Of a DNA stretch of 35,839 bases, positions 1 to 7,318 are shown one piece after another; within the stretch, counting starts at the first letter, position 1; every line of letters starts with the position of its first letter. The DNA is from WLNJ01 sp037131165. Lineage in GTDB: Bacteria > Actinomycetota > Thermoleophilia > Solirubrobacterales > Solirubrobacteraceae. The DNA lies in the NCBI GenBank assembly GCA_037131165.1, contig JBAXRO010000015.1, positions 1-35,839 of the forward strand. The letters are read 5' to 3'. The notes beneath the pieces are model-generated. The model was not told the origin of the DNA, did not search any database, and saw only the letters and a list, made by a program, of their open reading frames with translations. A program made the translations under genes and the position numbers.

Positions 1-813
1 GCAGCGATGACACTCGACGTCCTCTCCGGCGGCCGCTTCCGCCTCGGACTCGGCCTGTCGGGTCCGCAGGTCTCGGAGGGCTGGTACGGAGTCGGCTACA
101 GCAAGCCACTGAAGCGGACCCGCGAGTACATCGAGATCGTCCGCAAGGCGCTGGACGGCGAGAAGGTCACGGCCGATGGCGAGTTCTGGACGCTTCCGCT
201 CCCCGAGGACGAGGGCATGGGGCTCGGCAAACCGCTGCGGATGCTCGGGCGCCCGGCCCAGGAGCAGATCCCGATCTACGTCGGCGCGATCGGGCCGAAA
301 TCGATCGAACAGGTCGGGGCGATCGCCGACGGTTGGCTGCCGACGATGGTCAACCCGCGCGAGCCGGACATCCTGCTCGACCCGCTTCGACGGGGCGCCG
401 AGTCGGCCGGCCGCACGATCGGGGACATCAGGATCGCCGCAAGCACTGTCGTTGCGGTGGCCGACACCGAGCGCGAGGCCAGGGATGCCGTAAAGCCGTG
501 GATCGTGTTCTACATCGGCGCGATGGGAGCCAAGTCGAAGAACTTCTACGTCGAGCTCGCAGACCACTACGGCCATGGCGAGTCGGCCCGCGAGTGCCAG
601 GACCTGTTCCTCTCCGGTGACAGGCTCGGGGCGGCAGGGGTGCTGACCGACGAACTGATCGACGCGTTCGCGATCGCCACCACCCCGGACCGACTCGAGT
701 CGAGGGTCGCCGAGTACGAGGCGATGGGAGCCAACGAGTTGATCTGCTGCCCGTGCGGCGATGCGAGCGGCAAGGAACGGACGATCCGTGCCCTCGCCGA
801 CGTCCGTGGCTGA
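1..813 (+). CDS. LLM-class F420-dependent oxidoreductase, 5' end cut by window
   Basis: The frame is open from base 1, so the N-terminus lies outside the window; the first ATG at 7 is probably internal, because it falls inside the TLDVLSGGRFRLGLG stretch that normally sits about 90 residues into luciferase-like monooxygenases. About 270 residues are visible. They include LSGGRFRLGLGLSGPQVSEG, the REYIEIVRKAL helix, and the IPIYVGAIGPKSIEQVG strand followed by ADGWLPTM, all typical of the luciferase-like TIM barrel that uses coenzyme F420 (sometimes FMN) for hydride transfer. The substrate cannot be read from sequence. The stop overlaps the start of the next gene, so the two are probably co-transcribed. 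The family call is firm; F420 rather than FMN is inferred from the actinobacterial subfamily pattern. Confidence 0.88.
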   Translation, partial: AAMTLDVLSGGRFRLGLGLSGPQVSEGWYGVGYSKPLKRTREYIEIVRKALDGEKVTADGEFWTLPLPEDEGMGLGKPLRMLGRPAQEQIPIYVGAIGPKSIEQVGAIADGWLPTMVNPREPDILLDPLRRGAESAGRTIGDIRIAASTVVAVADTEREARDAVKPWIVFYIGAMGAKSKNFYVELADHYGHGESARECQDLFLSGDRLGAAGVLTDELIDAFAIATTPDRLESRVAEYEAMGANELICCPCGDASGKERTIRALADVRG

Positions 814-1222
814 CGGTCCCGTCAGCGTCCTCTACGACCGCGACTGCGGCTTCTGCCGCTGGAGCGTCGCGAAGCTGCTCGAGCTGGATCCCGTCGGGAG
901 CCTGGAGCCGGTTGCGATCCAGTCCAGCCACGGGTCGCAACTGCTGGCCTCCGTGCCGGCCGCCGAACGTCTCGCGAGCGCCCACGCCGTAACTTCGGAT
1001 GGACGGGTGTTCTCCGGGGGTGACGCTGCGCCGGTGATCGCCGCCAGGCTGCGGCGTGGCAAGGCAGCAGCGGCAGCGGCAGGTGCCTTCCCGCCCCTGA
1101 CCCGGGCGGGCTACCGACTCGTCGCGGGCAACCGCGAATTCGCCGGTCGCTTCGTCTCGGGAAGCAGCCGCGCCAAGGCCGACACGCTGCTCGCCGGCCG
1201 GACGGCCCCGGGGAGCGGCTGA
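788..1222 (+). CDS. DCC-family thiol-disulfide oxidoreductase-like protein (DUF393)
   Basis: This protein of about 144 residues carries YDRDCGFC near its N-terminus, the DCC family signature (YDxxCxxC), implying a thioredoxin-like redox-active cysteine pair. No signal peptide is seen, so it should act in the cytoplasm. I chose GTG at 788, which has AAGGA at 772-776, over an upstream ATG at 761 in the same frame; GTG at 806 is also possible. The start lies inside the end of the F420-type oxidoreductase gene, so translational coupling is likely. The C-terminal half is alanine- and arginine-rich and poorly conserved. Family membership rests mostly on the motif; the partner is unknown. Confidence 0.72.
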   Translation: MPSPTSVADGPVSVLYDRDCGFCRWSVAKLLELDPVGSLEPVAIQSSHGSQLLASVPAAERLASAHAVTSDGRVFSGGDAAPVIAARLRRGKAAAAAAGAFPPLTRAGYRLVAGNREFAGRFVSGSSRAKADTLLAGRTAPGSG

Positions 1223-1245
1223 CCACCCCCCTCACTGCTCATTGC

Positions 1246-1251
1246 TAACCT
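1246..1251 (+). promoter_or_regulatory. -10 box TAACCT, probable leaderless promoter for the VOC gene
   Basis: TAACCT fits the TAnnnT pattern and ends 7 bases before GTG 1259, with no Shine-Dalgarno site between. Transcription would start at or next to the start codon. No convincing -35 box is visible. Confidence 0.45.
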
Positions 1252-1258
1252 CCCGTAA

Positions 1259-2161
1259 GTGATACCCAACGGCCTCCACCACATCACCTGCGTCACCGTC
1301 GACGCCGCCGAGTGCGTCCGCTTCTACACCCGGCTGCTCGGCCTCAAGCTCATCAAGAGAACCGTCAATCAGGACGTCCCCGACGTCTGGCACCTCTTCT
1401 TCGGCGACGACCGCGGGTCGGCCGGAGCGGACCTGACCTTCTTCGAGTTCCGGGGCCTGCCGAGGGGCATCCCCGGCGCCGGAGCCGCTCACACGATCCG
1501 CTGGCGGGTAGCCGGCCCGGAGTCGCTCGAATTCTGGGAGCGCCGGCTCGGCGAGGCAGGAGTCGCGACCTCGCTCGATTCGGGTTCGCTCTCATTCAGC
1601 GACCCTGAGGGGCTCGGCCACGAACTGGTCGCGGGCCCGTGGACCGAGGAACCGCTCACCGCAAGCTCAGCGGAGATACCGCCCGAACACGCCCTTCAGG
1701 GCTTCGACGGCGTGCGGATCCACTCCCACGACCCCGAGGGAGAGGCGCGCTGGCTGCGCGAGGCGATGAACCTGAGCGGCGAAGGATCGACAGCCAAGGC
1801 CGAGGGACCGTCGCGCAGCGCGACAGTGATCTACGAGCAGGCCCCGCCGAGCCACCACCAGCAGGGTGCCGGATCGATCCACCACATCGCGTGGACGGCG
1901 TTCGGCGGGAACGGCGAGATGGAGGACTGGAGGCTCAAGCTCGCCCGCTCCGGTGTCCGGCCGACTCCGATTATCGACCGCTTCTGGTTCAACGCCGTCT
2001 ACTTCAGAGCTCCAGGCGGCCTGTTGCACGAGTTCTCGACCCCAGAGCCGGGCTTCACGATCGACGAACCGCTCGAGACACTCGGGACCAAGCTGGTGCT
2101 GCCGCCGAAGTTCGAGCCGTACCGCGAGCAGATCGTCCAGCGCCTCACGCCGATCGACTGA
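1259..2161 (+). CDS. VOC-family (glyoxalase/ring-cleaving dioxygenase-like) protein
   Basis: The 300-residue protein has two vicinal-oxygen-chelate domains. The first begins GLHHITCVTVDAAECVRFY, followed by LGLKLIKRTVNQDVPDVWHL, wording typical of the MhqO/YkcA-type putative ring-cleaving dioxygenases. The second contains GSIHHIAWTAFGG and GGLLHEFSTPEPGF. Candidate metal ligands are a His in GLHHI, a His in IHHIAW and the Glu in LLHEFSTP, as expected for a mononuclear Fe(II) or Mn(II) site. Length matches the family. It is probably cytoplasmic and acts on an aromatic or quinone compound, though the substrate is not evident. The start is GTG 1259, supported by the -10 box just upstream. The next gene begins 5 bases after its stop. 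Confidence 0.88.
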   Translation: MIPNGLHHITCVTVDAAECVRFYTRLLGLKLIKRTVNQDVPDVWHLFFGDDRGSAGADLTFFEFRGLPRGIPGAGAAHTIRWRVAGPESLEFWERRLGEAGVATSLDSGSLSFSDPEGLGHELVAGPWTEEPLTASSAEIPPEHALQGFDGVRIHSHDPEGEARWLREAMNLSGEGSTAKAEGPSRSATVIYEQAPPSHHQQGAGSIHHIAWTAFGGNGEMEDWRLKLARSGVRPTPIIDRFWFNAVYFRAPGGLLHEFSTPEPGFTIDEPLETLGTKLVLPPKFEPYREQIVQRLTPID

Positions 2162-2166
2162 CCGTC

Positions 2167-2970
2167 TTGAAGACGATCGCGGTCGACTGGTCGGGAGCCA
2201 AGGCCCGCGAGGGAGCTGCCGGCATCGCGGTCGCAGTCGTCACCGACGGGCGGCTGTCGGATCTGGTCTCCGACATCGGCCGCAGCGACGCGATTCAGAG
2301 GGTCATCGACGAGGCTGCCGGCGGCGACCTGATCGCCGGGTTCGACTTCTCGTTCTCGCTGCCTGCTTGGTTCCTCGAGGAACGGGGCCTCGCTGAGGCT
2401 CCCGACCTGTGGGACTTGGCTGCAGTCGAGGGTGAGGACTGGCTGAGCAGGTGCGAGCCGCCCTTTTGGGGCCGGGCCGGGACGAGGAAGCCGACCGGCG
2501 ATGCCGGGCGAGCGCAACTGAGGGAGACCGACACCCTCACGATCTCCGAGTCCGGCGTCGGCCCGAGGCAGGCTCGCAGTCCGTTCCAGGTAAGCGGGGC
2601 CGGATCGGTCGGGGCCTCGACCGTCCGCGGGCTGCCCCACCTGCGCAGCCTGAGGGACGCCGGCTTCTCGATCTGGCCGTGGGACGACGCCAAGGCCCCG
2701 GTGGCGATCGAGATCTGGACGAGGCTCGCGCTGGGCGACACCGTCAAGAGCGACCCCGCTGCCCGGGCGGCGGCGGTGCAGGCCGAGCGGCGGATCCCCG
2801 AGCGGCTCGCCGACAGGGCAGTCTCGTCGGAGGACTGCTTCGACGCGACCCTGAGCGCACTGTGGCTCTGGGATCACTCCGAGTCGATCCTCGCCGGCCG
2901 AAGGCTGTCGCGCCCCGCCGACAGGCTCGAGGGCCGAACCTGGATCCCCACTCCAGCCGACAAGGCATAG
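2167..2970 (+). CDS. Hypothetical protein, RNase H-fold-like (DUF429-like)
   Basis: This 267-residue protein of unknown function has features of an RNase H-like fold. There is an N-terminal strand with an acidic residue (IAVDWSGAK), a second acidic strand (LIAGFDFSFSLPAWFL), an EIWTRLALG strand, and a C-terminal helix with paired acids (SSEDCFDATLSALWLW). That pattern resembles DUF429-type predicted nucleases, but the assignment rests on motif reading only. The likely start is TTG 2167, five bases after the VOC stop, which suggests co-translation; the frame stays open upstream to 1639, but that part lies within the VOC gene and is a shadow. Its TAG stop also forms the first three bases of the -10 box of the next gene. 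Confidence 0.75.
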   Translation: MKTIAVDWSGAKAREGAAGIAVAVVTDGRLSDLVSDIGRSDAIQRVIDEAAGGDLIAGFDFSFSLPAWFLEERGLAEAPDLWDLAAVEGEDWLSRCEPPFWGRAGTRKPTGDAGRAQLRETDTLTISESGVGPRQARSPFQVSGAGSVGASTVRGLPHLRSLRDAGFSIWPWDDAKAPVAIEIWTRLALGDTVKSDPAARAAAVQAERRIPERLADRAVSSEDCFDATLSALWLWDHSESILAGRRLSRPADRLEGRTWIPTPADKA

Positions 2971-2973
2971 GCT
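2968..2973 (+). promoter_or_regulatory. -10 box TAGGCT, probable leaderless promoter for the enolase-superfamily gene
   Basis: TAGGCT ends 6 bases before GTG 2980. Its first three bases are the TAG stop of the preceding gene. No ribosome binding site lies between box and start. Confidence 0.45.
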
Positions 2974-2979
2974 GATCCG

Positions 2980-4044
2980 GTGAGCACCTGGGACCTCGTC
3001 AAGGACCTGCCGCTGACGGTCGAAAGCTGTCGGCTCGAGGGCCTGCGGGCACATGTGTCGTCCGGGTTCGAGCGACAGACGACCCTGATCCGCCTTGCCG
3101 GCGGCGGCGAGACCGGGACAGGCGAGGACGTCACCTACGACGGCGAGGACCACGACGCGCTGCAGGAGTCGGGACCGACCGACGACCTGCCCGTCGGCGA
3201 GACGAGCCTCGGCGAGTACTGCGAGGCGATCGCCGGGCTCGACCTCTTCCCCCGGGAACCGGTGAGGGAGGTGTCGAGGCTCTACCGGCGCTGGGCGTTC
3301 GACTCCGCAGCACTCGACCTCGCGCTGCGCCAGGCCGGGGAATCGCTGCCCGAGCGACTCGGCCGCACCCCCCGGCCGATGGCCTTCGTCGTGTCGATCC
3401 GGCTCGGGGAGCCCCCGAGCCTCGAACCCCTAGAGAGGCGCCTCGCGATCGCGCCGGGCCTGCGCTTCAAGCTCGACCCGACAGCCGAATGGGACGAGGA
3501 TCTGATCGCCGCCCTGGCGGCAACGGGAGCGGTCGAATCGGTTGACTTCAAGGCGCTCTACACGGGGACTGAGGTCGACCAGGCCGGCGACGTCAACCTC
3601 TACCGCCGGGTGATCGAAGCGCTCCCGGAAGCACTGATCGAGGACCCGGGGCTCAGCGACCCGGAAGTCGCGCACTTCCTCGAGGCCCACCAGGACCGGA
3701 TCACCTGGGACGCGCCGATCCACGGCATCGGGGACATCGAGGACCTCCCATTCAAGCCGCGGATGGTGAACGTCAAACCGTCACGGCTAGGGGGCCTCAA
3801 GTCACTGCTCGACACTTACGACCACTGCACCGAGTCGGGGATCGGGATGTACGGGGGCGGTCAGTTCGAACTCGGGATCGGCCGCACCCAAAACCAGCTG
3901 CTGGCGGCCCTCTTCCACCCCGCCGAACCGAATGACCTTGCCCCGACCGGCTGGAACGAACCGGCCCCAACGCCCCCGCTGAGTGCCGGGCCGCTCCTGA
4001 TCGAGCCGTCCTCCACGGGATTCTCAGTCGATCGCATCGCCTGA
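2980..4044 (+). CDS. Enolase-superfamily enzyme (mandelate racemase/OSBS-like), substrate unknown
   Basis: The 354-residue protein has the enolase-superfamily layout: an N-terminal capping domain (about 1-130) and a modified TIM barrel (about 135-330). A full set of barrel residues can be placed: Lys164 in LRFKLDP, Asp189 in VDFKALY, Glu221 in LIEDPG, Asp244 in TWDAPI and Lys266 in VNVKPSRLGGLKSLL, followed by the MYGGGQFELGIGR strand. These are the three Mg2+ ligands and two candidate acid/base lysines used for proton abstraction next to a carboxylate. The reaction is unknown. o-Succinylbenzoate synthase is possible, but no menaquinone genes are near. The GTG start follows a TAnnnT box by 6 bases with no ribosome binding site, so the mRNA is probably leaderless. 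Confidence 0.85.
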   Translation: MSTWDLVKDLPLTVESCRLEGLRAHVSSGFERQTTLIRLAGGGETGTGEDVTYDGEDHDALQESGPTDDLPVGETSLGEYCEAIAGLDLFPREPVREVSRLYRRWAFDSAALDLALRQAGESLPERLGRTPRPMAFVVSIRLGEPPSLEPLERRLAIAPGLRFKLDPTAEWDEDLIAALAATGAVESVDFKALYTGTEVDQAGDVNLYRRVIEALPEALIEDPGLSDPEVAHFLEAHQDRITWDAPIHGIGDIEDLPFKPRMVNVKPSRLGGLKSLLDTYDHCTESGIGMYGGGQFELGIGRTQNQLLAALFHPAEPNDLAPTGWNEPAPTPPLSAGPLLIEPSSTGFSVDRIA

Positions 4045-4080
4045 GGGGCGAGATCTCCCGGTGCCGCGCCTAGTCGCGGT

Positions 4081-4530
4081 GTGAGGAGTCGACTCGAGGG
4101 CCTGCCCGTGCTGAGCCACGGACCCGTCGAGGTCGCAATCGCCTCGACCCGGATCGCCCGTCTGCGGGGACTCGCCGGGCGCGGGGTCATCCCACTGCCG
4201 GGCCTGGGACTGCTGCTCCCCCGGACGAGGTCGATCCACACCTTCGGGATGGGGTTCCGCCTCGACCTGATCTGGCTGGACAGCGACGGCCGGGCGGTGC
4301 GGATCGACATCGGCGTGAAGCCGCGCAGGATCCTGTTCTGCCTCAGGGCGCGGTCGGTCCTCGAACTCCCGGCGGCCGGTCGGGACGCACCGCGCGATCC
4401 GGTTTCCGTAGGGTACGCGCCCGATGGCGGTCCGCAACCCGGGCCGCGCCAACGACTTGGAGGAGTGAACAAATGGCAGAGAAACTCGGCATCGCAGGAT
4501 CAGGAGCGATCGCAACCGGACTCGCAGTGA
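4081..4530 (+). CDS. DUF192 family protein
   Basis: The core of DUF192 is clear: a LRGLAGR turn, then RSIHTFGMGFRLDLIWLDSD, then RARSVLELPAAG. DUF192 proteins are small beta-rich proteins of unknown function, often secreted; no signal peptide is visible here, so this copy may be cytoplasmic or have a different start. GTG 4081 is the longest start; GTG 4108 is an alternative. After about residue 100 the sequence is low-complexity and continues 58 bases into the hydroxyacyl-CoA dehydrogenase gene in another frame, which is unusual. The natural end may be earlier if the sequence contains a frame error. The domain call is firm and both ends are uncertain. Confidence 0.75.
   Translation: MRSRLEGLPVLSHGPVEVAIASTRIARLRGLAGRGVIPLPGLGLLLPRTRSIHTFGMGFRLDLIWLDSDGRAVRIDIGVKPRRILFCLRARSVLELPAAGRDAPRDPVSVGYAPDGGPQPGPRQRLGGVNKWQRNSASQDQERSQPDSQ
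4409..4414 (+). promoter_or_regulatory. -10 box TAGGGT upstream of leader ORF and hydroxyacyl-CoA dehydrogenase
   Basis: TAGGGT lies inside the 3' part of the DUF192 gene, 9 bases before ATG 4424 and 58 bases before ATG 4473. It would give the dehydrogenase a leader of about 50 bases that starts at or near the small ORF. Confidence 0.4.
4424..4468 (+). CDS. Possible 14-residue leader peptide (uORF)
   Basis: ATG 4424 opens a 14-codon ORF reading MAVRNPGRANDLEE that stops at 4466-4468, four bases before ATG 4473. Its last codons (TTG GAG GAG) form the GGAGG ribosome binding site of the dehydrogenase gene. The ATG follows a TAGGGT -10 box by 9 bases, so it could be translated from a leaderless mRNA, placing ribosomes at the downstream start. 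It lies in a different frame from the DUF192 tail. This is positional inference from one sequence; chance occurrence cannot be excluded. Confidence 0.35.
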   Translation: MAVRNPGRANDLEE

Positions 4531-5273
4531 CAGCGGCGGCAGACGGCGATGTCGTCCTCTGGGCGCGGTCGGATTCGTCCGTCGAGCGCGCAAGCGCAAC
4601 GATCGCGAAGCTCGCCGGCAAGCTGGACGACGCCGGCCGCGCCGACCGAGTGACGGTCACCACCGACCTCTCGGCGCTCGCCGACTGCTCGTACGTGGTC
4701 GAGGCGATCGTCGAGGAGCTCGAGCCCAAGCAGCAGCTGCTGGGCGAGATCAACGCCCTGCTCGGCGAAGGCGCGATCCTCGCGTCGACGACCTCCTCGC
4801 TGTCGGTCGCAGCCCTTGCCGAGGCCAGCGGTCGCTCCGACCGCTTCGCCGCGCTCCACGTGTTCAACCCGGTGCCTCAGATGAAGCTGATCGAACTCTG
4901 CTTCTCCGAGGATGCGACCGAGGACACCAAGGAGCGGACCCGCGCCCTCTGCGAGGCGCTCGGCAAGACGGCGGTCGAGGTGCCCGACGTCCCTGGCTTC
5001 GTCGTCAACGCCCTGCTGTTCCCTTACCTGTTCCACGCAGTCGAGCACTCCGAGAAGACGGGCATCCCGCCGCAGGACATCGACACCGCGATGAAGCTGG
5101 GCGCCGGGCACCCGATGGGGCCGATGGCGCTGCTCGACTTCGTCGGCCTCGACGTCTCGGCTGCGATCGGCGACGAGATCGGCGCGACCGTGCCGCAGAA
5201 GGTCAGGGACCTGATCGCAGCAGGCGACCTCGGCCGCAAGACCGGTCGCGGCCTGCTCGACTGGTCTCGCTGA
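4473..5273 (+). CDS. 3-hydroxyacyl-CoA (3-hydroxybutyryl-CoA) dehydrogenase
   Basis: The 266-residue protein oxidises 3-hydroxyacyl-CoA to 3-ketoacyl-CoA with NAD(P)+, or does the reverse. The Rossmann motif is GIAGSGAIATGLA at the N-terminus. The catalytic region reads ALHVFNPVPQMKLIEL, with the His/Glu pair of the family, followed by DVPGFVVNALLFPYL and the C-terminal domain DTAMKLGAGHPMGPMALLDF. The length is slightly below the usual 280-290, mainly from a short N-terminal domain. It is single-domain, with no crotonase part, so it fits butyrate/PHB-type or general fatty acid and phenylacetate metabolism. ATG 4473 has a strong GGAGG at 4459-4463. It is the last gene before a strong terminator. 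Confidence 0.93.
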   Translation: MAEKLGIAGSGAIATGLAVTAAADGDVVLWARSDSSVERASATIAKLAGKLDDAGRADRVTVTTDLSALADCSYVVEAIVEELEPKQQLLGEINALLGEGAILASTTSSLSVAALAEASGRSDRFAALHVFNPVPQMKLIELCFSEDATEDTKERTRALCEALGKTAVEVPDVPGFVVNALLFPYLFHAVEHSEKTGIPPQDIDTAMKLGAGHPMGPMALLDFVGLDVSAAIGDEIGATVPQKVRDLIAAGDLGRKTGRGLLDWSR

Positions 5274-5290
5274 AACCCCGACCAGGCTCC

Positions 5291-5331
5291 ATAAATGGCG
5301 AAGCCGGCCCTTGGCCGGCTTCGCGCTTTAT
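5291..5331 (+). terminator. Strong stem-loop terminator after the hydroxyacyl-CoA dehydrogenase
   Basis: Arms 5298-5309 and 5313-5324 form a perfect 12-bp GC-rich stem with a 3-base loop. Flanking ATAAA (5291-5295) and TTTAT (5327-5331) can pair as an outer stem, giving T-rich ends on both strands. It lies 17 bases past the + strand stop and could also stop the convergent CNNM gene's transcription. Confidence 0.8.
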
Positions 5332-5451
5332 GGCGATGGACCCGCCCCGATCCATCGTCTCCCTCCCCTGCTCATCGCTTGGATGAGCTGAGAAAAAAGC
5401 GTATCGCACTTCGCGCCTTTTCGCACTAGCGTCTGTGCGCCGGGTCACAGA

Positions 5452-6783
5452 TCAGGAGTCGTCGCGCGAACCGCTGCCGTTCACCGGCTTGGCCGGCGGG
5501 CGAACCCTGACCGACTCGATCCGGTTGTCGCGCATCGCCTCGACCCGCATGGCGTGGCCGTCGACGTTGACGGTGTCGCCCCTGTGAGGGCGACGACCCA
5601 ACTCTGAGAAGACGAGACCCCCGACCGACGTGTAGGCGTCCGGATCCTCGGGGAGTTCGACCCCGTGATCGGCTGCGAGGTCGGCGACCGGGTACTCGCC
5701 CTTGACGAGCAGGTCGCCGTTCGCGAGGGCCCGAACCGGCCCGCCGGCGGGGTCGGTCTCGTCGTCGATCTCGCCGACGATCTCTTCGACTATGTCCTCG
5801 ACCGTGACGATCCCGGCCGTTCGCCCGTACTCGTCCATCACCACGGCGAGGGTGGTCCGCTCTCGCTGGAGGTCGGCGAGCAGGTCGTCGAGTGGCTTGG
5901 TCTCCGGGACGATCAATGGCTCGTGCTCGAGTCCGGCGATCGGCACGTCGGGCCCGTCGGCCAGCAACCGCTCGGCCAGCTTGCTGGCGTGGACGATCCC
6001 CCGCACCCGGTCGCGGTCGCCGTCCTCGATCACCAGCAGTCGGGTGTGGCCAGCGGCGATGCAGCGCTTCATCGCATCGCCGACGAGGTCGTCGACGTCG
6101 GCGGTGTCGACCGACGGGATCGGAGTCATGACCTGGCGCGCCTCCTGCTCGTGCAGGTGGAATACGCCTGCCAGCATCCCGGCCTCGTTCTCATCGAGCT
6201 CGCCCCCTTCGAGCGACTCGGCGATCATCAGCTTCAGCTCGCCCGAGGTCTGCGCCCCGCCCTCGAGCTCCTTGGGGTTCTGCCCGAGCAAGCGAAGGAT
6301 CCCGTGGGAGATCTTCGTCAGGACGTAGGCGAGCGGCCTGACCAGCGCCTGGAACAGGGCCAACGGCCGCGCGACGGTGCGCAGGACCCGCTCGGCGTGA
6401 CCGATCGCGTAGAGCTTGGGGACGATCTCACCGACCGTGATGTGGGCACTGGTGATCAGCAGGTAGCTCACGGTCGCGGCGAGGACGATCGCCAGCCCTT
6501 CACCCATCACGGATCCGAGCGGCCCCTTGAGCATCCCGGCGAGGACCCGTTCGCCGACGGCGCCGATCCCGATCGAGGTCATCGTGATCCCCACCTGACA
6601 GGCGGAGATTGTGTCCGACATGTTGTTCATGTGCTTCAGGGCCGCGTCGATGCCACGCGCGCCCTGCTCACGCATCTCCTCGAGGCGGGAGCGCCTCGAG
6701 CGGACGAGCGAGTACTCGGCGATCACGAAGAAGGCATTGAGCAGGACGAGAAGTCCAGTCAGGACGAGGCCGAAGATGCTCAC
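5452..6783 (-). CDS. CNNM/CorC-family membrane protein with CBS domains (hemolysin family)
   Basis: The 443-residue protein has three parts. First is an N-terminal DUF21/CNNM membrane domain (about 1-145) beginning with LVLTGLLVLLNAFFVIAEYSLVRS and containing TVGEIVPKLYAI. Next is a CBS-domain pair (about 205-330; ARQVMTPIPSVDTADVDDLV and TTLAVVMDEYGRTAGIVTVE). Last is a C-terminal CorC_HlyC domain (about 345-425). Relatives act in Mg2+ or Co2+ efflux and homeostasis at the plasma membrane; the older hemolysin name has little support. Length and order are standard. The start is GTG 6783; a 15-base palindrome lies directly upstream and no clear ribosome binding site is seen. It is convergent with the dehydrogenase, with a terminator between. 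Confidence 0.92.
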   Translation of the reverse strand: MSIFGLVLTGLLVLLNAFFVIAEYSLVRSRRSRLEEMREQGARGIDAALKHMNNMSDTISACQVGITMTSIGIGAVGERVLAGMLKGPLGSVMGEGLAIVLAATVSYLLITSAHITVGEIVPKLYAIGHAERVLRTVARPLALFQALVRPLAYVLTKISHGILRLLGQNPKELEGGAQTSGELKLMIAESLEGGELDENEAGMLAGVFHLHEQEARQVMTPIPSVDTADVDDLVGDAMKRCIAAGHTRLLVIEDGDRDRVRGIVHASKLAERLLADGPDVPIAGLEHEPLIVPETKPLDDLLADLQRERTTLAVVMDEYGRTAGIVTVEDIVEEIVGEIDDETDPAGGPVRALANGDLLVKGEYPVADLAADHGVELPEDPDAYTSVGGLVFSELGRRPHRGDTVNVDGHAMRVEAMRDNRIESVRVRPPAKPVNGSGSRDDS

Positions 6784-6784
6784 C

Positions 6785-6799
6785 GGCCGATCATCGGCC
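6785..6799. promoter_or_regulatory. Perfect palindrome abutting the CNNM gene start
   Basis: GGCCGAT-C-ATCGGCC is a 7-bp perfect inverted repeat around one base, one base before the GTG start codon on the minus strand. It could be an operator or an mRNA structure masking the start. Confidence 0.4.
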
Positions 6800-6898
6800 C
6801 CGAGGCCGCTCCACTACTTCGATAAGGGGATTCGTCGCCGTCAGGCATCCGTGCAGTCCCTGCGAAGGGTAACTGCGAATGCGGCGAAGTCCAAATGC

Positions 6899-7183
6899 TC
6901 AGCCGTCAAGTGAATCGATCCTTGCGGCCAACTCCAGATCCAAAGCGGTGATTCCGCCTGCGGAATGGGTCGAGAGGGTGACCCTCACCCGGTTCCAGCC
7001 GTGGGCGAGGATGTCGGGATGGTGATTGGCCTCTTCCGCCGCCTCGGCGACCCGCGAGGCGAACGCCCATGCCTCGGCGAAGTCGGCGAACTCACGGTCG
7101 AGCACGATCGAGTCGCCCTCGCGCCGCCAATCACGCCCGGCGAGTCCCGCTTCAACCTCTGCGTCTTCGAGCTTCTCTGACAT
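6899..7183 (-). CDS. 4a-hydroxytetrahydrobiopterin dehydratase (pterin-4a-carbinolamine dehydratase)
   Basis: The 94-residue protein has the PCD signature: EEANHHPDI with His54-His55-Pro56, then W63NRVRVTLSTHSAGGIT with His73, and Asp82. The family dehydrates 4a-hydroxytetrahydropterin, recycling the cofactor of aromatic amino acid hydroxylases; in organisms without those enzymes it has been linked to other pterin or molybdopterin uses. No hydroxylase gene is in this window. The length is typical and the protein should be a cytoplasmic oligomer. ATG 7183 is preceded by a GGGGGAGAGG purine run. The gene reads away from the lipoprotein gene that starts 136 bases upstream. Confidence 0.9.
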   Translation of the reverse strand: MSEKLEDAEVEAGLAGRDWRREGDSIVLDREFADFAEAWAFASRVAEAAEEANHHPDILAHGWNRVRVTLSTHSAGGITALDLELAARIDSLDG

Positions 7184-7280
7184 CCTCTCCCCCTTCTCGT
7201 GGTGCTTCGGTTCCGGTCGGGTCCGAAGGGTCGCAGAGCACGGCCCCGGGCGGGTTGCCGGTTTCCCGTGGCCGTTCGGC

Positions 7281-7286
7281 TAGCGT
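7281..7286 (+). promoter_or_regulatory. -10 box TAGCGT for the lipoprotein gene
   Basis: TAGCGT lies 32 bases before ATG 7319. Unlike most promoters here it leaves a leader of about 25 bases, which holds a good ribosome binding site (AAGGAG, 7308-7313). Confidence 0.4.
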
Positions 7287-7318
7287 CCCAATGGAACTCA
7301 AGTCCACAAGGAGCCCGC

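Noticed and set aside
5370..5388. Hairpin GCTCATC/GATGAGC followed by an A-run
   Set aside because: The A-run follows the stem on the plus strand, giving a T-run before the stem on the minus strand; neither orientation makes a standard terminator.
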